From Fibrella rubiginis (lineage in GTDB: Bacteria; Bacteroidota; Bacteroidia; Cytophagales; Spirosomataceae): DNA of 64,000 nucleotides. The stretch is taken from positions 854,201 through 918,200 of the forward strand of contig NZ_JAFMYV010000001.1 of NCBI RefSeq assembly GCF_017353185.1, read 5' to 3'. Numbering within the stretch: the first letter of the stretch is position 1; each line of letters starts with the position of its first letter. Made by a program: the position numbers and the translations under genes. Shown piece after piece: positions 59,092-64,000 of this stretch. Under the pieces are notes generated by a model. The model had not been told where the DNA came from and did no database searches. It was given only the letters and a program-made list of their open reading frames with translations.

Positions 59092-60224
59092 ATGAAAATA
59101 AATGCATCTATTTCGTGCTACTTTCTGCTACTGGGCTTTTTTCTGACATCAGCACTACCAATCAGGAATAGGTTAGCTCCCGATGAGCCAAGAGCCTACT
59201 GGATGAAGGGAAAATATGGGTTAATGGTGCATTGGCTGGCACCTGGTCCACCGCCGCAAAAAGGTGTGCACGTAAATGACTTGAATAAGGCGACTACCAA
59301 GTTTGATGTAGATGGCTTTATGGCTGATTTCGATAAGACCGGCGCTGACTGGCTTATTTTCACCATAGGTCAGAACACCGGTTTTTATGCAAGCCCCAAT
59401 GTAGTGATCGATTCACTGGCAGGATCCGGTCACACCCCCCGCCGCGATTTAGTACTCGATATTGCCAAGGCTGTGAAAAAGCGGGGTAAACAATTTATAG
59501 CCTATCTGCCCTGTGAAGTAAGAGCAAATAAAGCGATGCATCAGGGCTTTGGCTGGAATACACAATCGGGAACTGATCAGGCAGAATTTCAAAAAAAATA
59601 CCTCAAAGCAATTCGTGAATGGGCCATTAGGTTCGGCCCTAATCTTGACGGTTGGTGGTTTGATGGCTGTTATACCTGGGATGCCTTTCCTAATAAATAC
59701 ATGAAGTGGGAAGACTGGTATGCAGCGAGTCGGGCTGGAAACAAAAATGCCGTAATCACCTTTAATGATGGAAGTTTTTGTAGCAATAGTACTAAACCAA
59801 TAGTCGCTTCGCAGGATTATTTGAGCGGTGAAGTTGAAGTATTGATCGATGGAAAAATTAGGCTCGGAAGGAAAGCAAAGATGGAATAAGCCTGTTTATG
59901 CCTAAAGGGGCTTATGTAGATGGCACTCAATGCCTCTATCATGCACTACTACCCATTGATGCCTGCTGGGAGCATGGTACTCCCTGGGATCCCTCGCAGA
60001 AGGTTCCGTTTACCCCGGTCATGCCGAAAGCTCAGAATGAAATGGAGCCGCCGGTTTACACCGATAAAGAGTTAATCAAATTCGTTGCCGATTTTACAAA
60101 AGTTGGTGGTGCGGTTACGCTCAATGCTGGTATTTTTCAGGAGGGTCGTTTAGGAGCAAAAACTATAAAGCAGTTAAAAACACTTAACGAATCCCTTAAA
60201 GAAGAAAAAAGAATTAGAAATTGA
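59092..60224 (+). pseudogene. GH29 alpha-L-fucosidase-like gene, broken by frameshifts
   Basis: The first part (59092-59889) starts with a signal-like MKINASISCYFLLLGFFL. It has fucosidase-like motifs WMKGKYGLMVHW, GADWLIFTIGQNTGFYASP, and DGWWFDGCYTWD with a likely nucleophile Asp. Its frame ends at TAA 59887-59889. The family-like sequence resumes in another frame (KGAYVDGTQCLYHALLPIDA, from about 59,898). The short bridge WNKPVYA lies in the third frame, so two indels lie within about 30 bases (roughly 59,878-59,902). The two halves together match one protein of about 370 residues. The gene is lower in GC than its neighbours. A sequencing error is the main alternative to a real pseudogene. 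Confidence 0.75.
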
Positions 60225-60292
60225 TTCTAGCCGCTTTTGCCGATACGTTCATTCGTGGCGTGGTTAGTACATGTGGGTGCGTTGATACAATG

Positions 60293-61105
60293 TCAACATT
60301 GTACCGTTACCCGCAGAAAAGTGGCTGAAATGGATGTTGTGTCTGGTGTGGTACTTTTATTCTGACTGTTGAATAAACTGTCTAGTTCACGGGCTAATTC
60401 GGCGGATTTTCCGTTTGCATTCGCGGCGTCGAAGGCGTTCATGGTGGGGCCGTAATAGTTTTTGAACTTGTTGACAAACTCCGAAGGGGAATAAGGCGCG
60501 TTGAACGTAAACGTATCCCGGCTAAACGAGATGTGGTCTTTGGCTATCCCGGCCTGCCCAAACCGGTCGATGACGTGGTCTTCCACGCCCCAGAGCATCG
60601 GGCTGACAAACCCTTCTGGTGGCGGAGGCGTATAGGCTGAACTGACTTTCAGCACCTGGGCCACCAGCGTAGGGTCGCCGGGTATCCAGTTGCCCATCAC
60701 AATCCGGCCACCGGGTTTGGTTACGCGTACCATTTCCCTGGCTACATCCAGTGGTCTTGGCGCAAACATGGCCCCGAAGATGCTCACGACAAGGTCGAAC
60801 GAATGGTCGTTCAATTCGTGCAGGTCAGCCGCATCACCTTCCTGAAAACGGCAGTTGGTCAGGCCTTCGGCTGCTGTGCGCCTGTTTCCTGCCGCAACGA
60901 GGTTTTGGGCAATGTCGACGCCCAGCACCGTAGCGCCCAGTTTGGCTTCCGGTATAGCCGTGGTACCATCGCCGCAGCCCAGATCGAGCACGGTCATATC
61001 CGGGCTGATGCCCAGGGTAGCCACCAGCGCGGTGCCGCTTTCCCGCATGGTTTCGGCGATTTGGGTGAAGTCGCCTTTTTCCCATAATGCCTTGTTCGGA
61101 TTCAT
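60293..61105 (-). CDS. SAM-dependent methyltransferase, class I
   Basis: A 270-residue Rossmann methyltransferase. The SAM motif is VLDLGCGDGTTAIPEA (about 40-55), followed by GVDIAQNLVAAGNRR, EGDAADL and FDLVVSIFGAMFAPRP. A conserved VRVTKPGGRIVMGNW comes next. It is of the UbiE/Methyltransf_11 type; the substrate is unknown. ATG 61105 is chosen over an upstream in-frame ATG at 61156. It is divergent from the ArsR operon, sharing an intergenic region of about 250 bases. Confidence 0.83.
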   Translation of the reverse strand: MNPNKALWEKGDFTQIAETMRESGTALVATLGISPDMTVLDLGCGDGTTAIPEAKLGATVLGVDIAQNLVAAGNRRTAAEGLTNCRFQEGDAADLHELNDHSFDLVVSIFGAMFAPRPLDVAREMVRVTKPGGRIVMGNWIPGDPTLVAQVLKVSSAYTPPPPEGFVSPMLWGVEDHVIDRFGQAGIAKDHISFSRDTFTFNAPYSPSEFVNKFKNYYGPTMNAFDAANANGKSAELARELDSLFNSQNKSTTPDTTSISATFLRVTVQC

Positions 61106-61286
61106 AATCGTTCGGGTTTTAGAAAACCGAAATAAGCCATCAGGCAGCGTGGTCACCAGTTATCATTAGGGTCCGGTGGCGTTCTTAGTAAAAGGTAGTA
61201 GAACAGGGGCTCCTCGTTCACCTTGCCCGTGGTAGTGCCGTGCGAACACGTTACATCACCGCTTACTAACTATCAAACTAAAAAAG

Positions 61287-61333
61287 TTTGCGAAACCGAA
61301 TGGTTGCGCATATATTTGCAACCGTTCGGTTTC
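61287..61333 (+). promoter_or_regulatory. Promoter with overlapping palindromic operator of the ArsR/AHSA1 operon
   Basis: TTTG (61287-61290), 20 bases, TATATTTG (61311-61318) is a full Bacteroidota promoter. Inverted repeats GAAACCGAATGGTTGC (61292-61307) and GCAACCGTTCGGTTTC (61318-61333) match with one mismatch and bracket the -7 box. A repressor bound there would block transcription, most simply the ArsR protein itself. Confidence 0.75.
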
Positions 61334-61354
61334 ACATATGCAAATCCAGACAGT

Positions 61355-61681
61355 ATGAGACGAGACATCTTCCAGGCAATAGCTGACCCTACAAGGCGGG
61401 CAATTATTGCACTGATTGCCTTGCAGGCAATGACGCCAAACGCCATTGCTGACAACTTCAACACGACCCGACAAGCGGTCTCCAAACACCTTCGCATACT
61501 TACAGAATGCGAACTAATAAAACAGGAACAGCAAGGCCGGGAAATTTATTATTCCCTTGCCATCGACAGAATGAAAGAAGTTGATATTTGGTTAGATCAA
61601 TTCAGGAAAATTTGGGAGATCCAATTTCATCAACTTGACGATGTATTATCAACAATTAGACAACAAAAGAATGAAAAATGA
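61355..61681 (+). CDS. ArsR-family transcriptional repressor
   Basis: A 108-residue winged-helix protein: [20 protein letters not shown], then the recognition helix region [21 protein letters not shown] and the wing [12 protein letters not shown]. No metal-binding Cys are seen. It belongs to the ArsR subtype that is paired with AHSA1/SRPBCC genes. ATG 61355 follows the palindromic operator by 21 bases; the open frame upstream is not used. It overlaps the next gene by 11 bases. Confidence 0.9.
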   Translation: MRRDIFQAIADPTRRAIIALIALQAMTPNAIADNFNTTRQAVSKHLRILTECELIKQEQQGREIYYSLAIDRMKEVDIWLDQFRKIWEIQFHQLDDVLSTIRQQKNEK

Positions 61682-62171
61682 CTTGATGATTGATTTTACC
61701 GTTGACAAAGCAACAAAAACGGTATCCTTTAGTAGAGAATTTGCTGCCGAACTTTCGCTGGTATGGGATGCATTCACCAAGCCAGAAATCCTGGATCAAT
61801 GGTGGGCACCTAAGCCTTGGGCTTCAAAAACAAAATTCATGAATTTCGAAGTTGGCGGGCAACGATTCTATGCTATGGTAAGCCCTGAAGGACAGGAAAA
61901 ATGGTCCATTCAGACGTTTACATCTATCAGCCCAAAAAGCAATTTTAAGATGTTAAATGCTTTTGCCGACAAAGATGAAAATCCTGAATTGCCGGGGTCT
62001 GAATGGGATTTGAATTTCAGCCAGCAAAATGGAACCACAAAAGTCGATATTACTATCTACAATGAATCACTTGCCCGCTTAGAAAAAATGCTTGAGATGG
62101 GCTTCAAGGAAGGATCAACTATGACAATGAAAAATCTGGAAGAATTACTGGCAATTTTAGCTCAACGATAA
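61671..62171 (+). CDS. AHSA1/SRPBCC-domain protein
   Basis: A 166-residue SRPBCC (START-like) protein. Typical pieces are [43 protein letters not shown] and a C-terminal helix [23 protein letters not shown]. The fold binds hydrophobic ligands or chaperones, and the ligand is unknown. The start at ATG 61671 overlaps the ArsR stop, so the two form an operon, the usual pairing for this subtype. Confidence 0.88.
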   Translation: MKNDLMIDFTVDKATKTVSFSREFAAELSLVWDAFTKPEILDQWWAPKPWASKTKFMNFEVGGQRFYAMVSPEGQEKWSIQTFTSISPKSNFKMLNAFADKDENPELPGSEWDLNFSQQNGTTKVDITIYNESLARLEKMLEMGFKEGSTMTMKNLEELLAILAQR

Positions 62172-62187
62172 TAAAAAATGAAAACGT

Positions 62188-62236
62188 AGTTAAAAAGAAG
62201 ACCGCTACCAAATTAGTAGCGGTCTTCTTTTTAACT
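62188..62236. terminator. Terminator, copy A of the repeated 3' end
   Basis: AGTTAAAAAGAAGACCGCTAC and its complement around CAAATTA form a long stem with A5/T5 flanks. It serves the AHSA1 operon from the left and higA from the right. It is closely similar to the terminator at 63,914. Confidence 0.9.
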
Positions 62237-62321
62237 AGTTAATCTGACACATACTTACATGGCCAGCCCACCCGCAAATGATGCCTTTGAGGTACTCGCG
62301 GATGGGCTGAATTTTGATGTG
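62237..62321 (-). repeat. Degraded copy A of a gene 3' end
   Basis: The block TAATCTGACACATACTTACAT at the left end matches the right-edge copy. The stretch 62277-62321 matches 63124-63168 with one mismatch and encodes HIKIQP-REYLKGII on the minus strand. The original stop region is altered (CGGGTGGGCTGGCC), so it is a remnant. It sits directly after higA. Confidence 0.8.
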
Positions 62322-62346
62322 GTCCTCCGATTCTTCCAGTATGTTT

Positions 62347-62694
62347 TTAGGCAACTGCCTGTAGAAGAGACTTTTGTTTAGCAGGCGATAGATTCAGTTG
62401 TTTCAACTCGTTTTTTGCTTTCAGGTAGGCTATACCCCGATTGTAATTCCGTTGGGCATTGACCCAAAATTCCGCGTCTATGGCCAGTGCAGTTTCAAGT
62501 TTCAAGGCGATGCGTAGTGATACGCTTTTCTTGCCCCGCACGAGTTCACTGACAAACGTGGCACTAACCTCAATGGCCCTGGCTAACTCCTTCTGCGTCA
62601 TGCCACGCGCCTCTAGTTCGTCGGACAACATTTCACCCGGATGCGTTGGTTCACCAGAGAAAATCTCATTACCGTTATTATCACGTATCATCAA
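62347..62694 (-). CDS. higA: HigA-type antitoxin
   Basis: A 115-residue antitoxin with an HTH_3 domain: PTHPGEMLSDELEARGMTQKELARAI, then VSATFVSELVRGKKSVSLRIALKLE. The tail contains ALAIDAEFWVNAQRNY, typical of HigA. It binds the toxin and represses the operon. It starts 4 bases inside the toxin gene end, in the higB-higA order known for this family. The stop is followed by a degraded gene remnant. Confidence 0.9.
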   Translation of the reverse strand: MMIRDNNGNEIFSGEPTHPGEMLSDELEARGMTQKELARAIEVSATFVSELVRGKKSVSLRIALKLETALAIDAEFWVNAQRNYNRGIAYLKAKNELKQLNLSPAKQKSLLQAVA

Positions 62695-63002
62695 TGGTAG
62701 TCAGTTAATTGTTCAATGTGCAGAATCTCTGCCGCACCCGTCTGTTTGTCGATGGAAAACACCACACGATACTGCATGTTCACCCTAACAGCATATTTAC
62801 CGACCAAGTCGCGCTTTAAAGGGTGAAAATCCAGCGACTTATTTTGCCGCAAAGCAGTCGTCGAAGCAGCAGCCTCCAGTTTAGCTATAGTCTTACGATA
62901 TGCTTTCAGAACAGGCTCTGCAAAAGGCTGGCGGCCTTCATACTCCATTGTTACCCAGTCTTTTAGTTGGTTGTTGGCAAACGTGATCTCCACAATACTC
63001 AA
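62691..63002 (-). CDS. higB: HigB-like toxin (RelE/ParE superfamily mRNA interferase)
   Basis: A protein of about 103 residues of the plasmid-maintenance killer/HigB type. It has LEAAASTTALRQNKSLDFHPLKRDLVGKYAVRVN, then QYRVVFSID and the end ILHIEQLTDYH, which match the family. The fold cleaves mRNA at the ribosome in known members. There is no ATG at the expected N-terminus; TTG 63002 or GTG 62993 gives MSIVEITF or VEITF, while an ATG at 63044 would add 14 residues. A 23-base inverted repeat just upstream may be an operator or terminator. Confidence 0.85.
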   Translation of the reverse strand: MSIVEITFANNQLKDWVTMEYEGRQPFAEPVLKAYRKTIAKLEAAASTTALRQNKSLDFHPLKRDLVGKYAVRVNMQYRVVFSIDKQTGAAEILHIEQLTDYH

Positions 63003-63028
63003 ATGTAGTAATAAACTACGTAGGCTTA

Positions 63029-63090
63029 TTATTGCTCCAGACAAAAGGGCTACTACAAATTCGTAACAGCCCTTTTGTCTGGAGCAATAA
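63029..63090. repeat. Inverted repeat upstream of higB
   Basis: Perfect 23-base arms, TTATTGCTCCAGACAAAAGG..., with a 16-base loop. They may be the end of the upstream unit (terminator) or a higA operator. Confidence 0.85.
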
Positions 63091-63102
63091 ATTAGTTGGC
63101 GA

Positions 63103-63252
63103 CTACATGGTCAGTTTCTCGCCAATGATGCCTTTGAGGTACTCGCGGGTGGGCTGAATTTTGATGTGAGCCTTCGCTGGATGGCCACTCAAGAGGTATG
63201 GTATGTACCTAATATCCCCATCTATCGGTACAAATTTGGCCTTGACCTGGGT
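63103..63252 (-). pseudogene. 3' fragment of a gene, copy B
   Basis: The minus strand encodes about 49 residues that read as a real C-terminus. They include KAKFVPIDGDIRYIPYL, GHPAKAHIKIQP, REYLKGIIGEKLTM and then TAG. A stop codon in the same frame cuts it off upstream. The end is nearly the same as in the partial gene at the right edge (GEKLAM then TAA). The family is not recognised. It is a leftover of a duplicated gene. Confidence 0.65.
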
Positions 63253-63501
63253 TTAGCTAGCAACGATGTACTGGCCTATGTCGACCCTGTTAAGCAGCCT
63301 GCGCTGCAACGGTAGGTGGAGACCCTGCGACAATTACCCAATGCAGGTTTGTCAATGGACATTATATGTCAGTTCATCCAAGGGCTGACAAAGCAATTTT
63401 TTCGCCTCCCATGTTTGGACCTGGCTAATAAGGCAAGTGCCGGAATCTATTGTAAATTTGGCTTAATGCAGATATTGGCAGTAGAATAACATATTTAGCA
63501 T
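63253..63501. other. No supportable gene
   Basis: About 250 bases between the copy B fragment and the zinc-ribbon gene. A plus-strand frame runs through here from copy B but has an internal TAG at 63313-63315, so it is not called. Confidence 0.4.
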
Positions 63502-63780
63502 ATGACAACTTCTTCCAATTCCTTTTCCGGAGATTCGAGTCAGAATACGGAAGCGATTCGGTGTCCTAAGTGCAACGGCGTTATGGTGCAGGGATTCATC
63601 TTTGACCGGGCAGATGGAGGTGGGCGTCGTGTCATCAACTGGGTTGAGGGAGCACCGCATAAGGCTTTCTGGACTGTTACGAAAGTACCAGAGGACAAGT
63701 GTATTCCAGTGGGTACCTTCCGGTGTTCGGTGTGCGGCTTTCTGGAATCCTATGCGCGCCCGGAATTTGCTGTCAAATGA
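63502..63780 (+). CDS. Small zinc-ribbon protein, DUF6487-like
   Basis: A 92-residue protein with two Cys pairs: CPKCNGVMVQGFIFD (about 22-36) and CSVCGFLESYARPEF (about 75-90). They would form one zinc ribbon. The middle NWVEGAPHKAFW is a conserved feature of a family I match to DUF6487, function unknown. It lies between copies B and C of the repeated 3' end, on the opposite strand to them. Confidence 0.75.
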   Translation: MTTSSNSFSGDSSQNTEAIRCPKCNGVMVQGFIFDRADGGGRRVINWVEGAPHKAFWTVTKVPEDKCIPVGTFRCSVCGFLESYARPEFAVK

Positions 63781-63913
63781 CTAGGCTTGCACACCCAAAG
63801 CGAACCCGCCGACCTGTATTATAAATAAGCACGGCACATCTGGACACGGACCGGTAGCCTGATCAAGCACACTACTACAAATCAAGCCGTCCAACGTTGT
63901 ATGAAATGCGTAA

Positions 63914-63958
63914 TTAAAAAGAGGCCCGCTACTAATTTGGTAGCGGGCCTCTTTTTAA
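63914..63958 (-). terminator. Terminator, copy C
   Basis: TTAAAAAGAGGCCCGCTAC and its complement GTAGCGGGCCTCTTTTTAA flank a short AT loop. It lies 20 bases after the stop codon of the gene that enters from the right edge. Confidence 0.9.
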
Positions 63959-63978
63959 CCAGTTAATCTGACACATAC

Positions 63979-64000
63979 TTACATAGCCAGTTTCTCGCCA
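63979..64000 (-). CDS. 3' end of a gene running off the right edge (copy C)
   Basis: Only the last six codons plus stop are in the window: minus strand GGC GAG AAA CTG GCT ATG TAA, GEKLAM. It is called coding because copy B ends GEKLTM in the same way and a terminator follows directly. It is probably the intact parent of the two remnants at 62,237 and 63,103. Product unknown. Confidence 0.5.

Noticed and set aside
59898..60224. Separate small gene of 108 residues
   Set aside because: Its sequence continues the fucosidase-like protein encoded just before it, so it is the second half of a broken gene.
62347..63002. Part of a prophage or plasmid because of higBA
   Set aside because: No phage, replication or mobilisation genes nearby; toxin-antitoxin modules are common on chromosomes.
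63103..63489. Plus-strand gene running from the copy B repeat (reads QFLANDAFEVLAGG... then on)
   Set aside because: It has an in-frame TAG at 63313-63315. The repeat is explained by the minus-strand gene end with matching stop and terminator in copy C.

Overview
The window looks like a chromosomal segment of a Bacteroidota bacterium of the order Cytophagales, most like the Spirosoma family. This is inferred from gene content and from promoters of the Bacteroidota type (TTTG, then 19-21 bases, then TAnnTTTG). By eye the GC content is in the mid-50s percent. A lower-GC patch runs from about 59,000 to the right edge. No rRNA, CRISPR array, transposase, integrase or prophage was seen. One tRNA, Arg(ACG), is present.

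1-4,960 (plus strand): the end of a Wzx-type polysaccharide flippase, then a three-gene run of a disulfide flavoprotein, EgtB and EgtD (ergothioneine synthesis). 5,068-18,826 (minus strand): a polysaccharide export locus read right to left. Its order is a receiver protein with Glu at the phosphorylation site, a sugar-phosphate transferase with a pseudo-receiver, a small protein, a GT2 glycosyltransferase, a TolC-like protein, a Wzc/GumC-like co-polymerase, a complete one-module N-methylating NRPS with thioesterase, and a sulfatase. 19,673-23,260: two tandem paralogous histidine kinases.

23,419-28,240: a TonB-like protein, an MscS channel and a LytTR operon. The operon encodes a small membrane protein, two LytS-type kinases and a LytTR regulator. 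One kinase has lost its phosphoacceptor His but keeps the ATPase. The other keeps the His but has lost the ATPase boxes. A tandem 9-12-9 LytTR-type site and a good promoter lie just upstream. This is the strongest candidate for an undescribed arrangement. 28,229-36,570: a DUF5946-like protein, an ECF sigma factor with an unusual membrane/barrel partner, a PepSY-like lipoprotein, a GH18 enzyme, a lipoprotein formylglycine-generating enzyme that could activate the sulfatase, an AAA/DUF4143 ATPase behind a perfect 65-bp palindrome, and the tRNA.

36,634-58,920: mostly housekeeping and metabolic genes. They include an enoyl-CoA hydratase, an acyltransferase, a membrane AraC regulator, rpoN, a HAD hydrolase, nadE with a TTG start, transporters, OmpA, a GH130 enzyme, two LysE exporters, a Nudix hydrolase, a CDF transporter, a sugar isomerase, a bacilliredoxin and a sufS-sufE-sufT group. 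Several gaps are filled edge to edge by long inverted repeats that share arm sequence.

59,092-64,000: an accessory end with a frameshifted fucosidase-like gene, a methyltransferase, an ArsR/AHSA1 pair, a higBA toxin-antitoxin module and a zinc-ribbon protein. Three copies of the same gene 3' end lie among them; the rightmost belongs to a gene running off the window.
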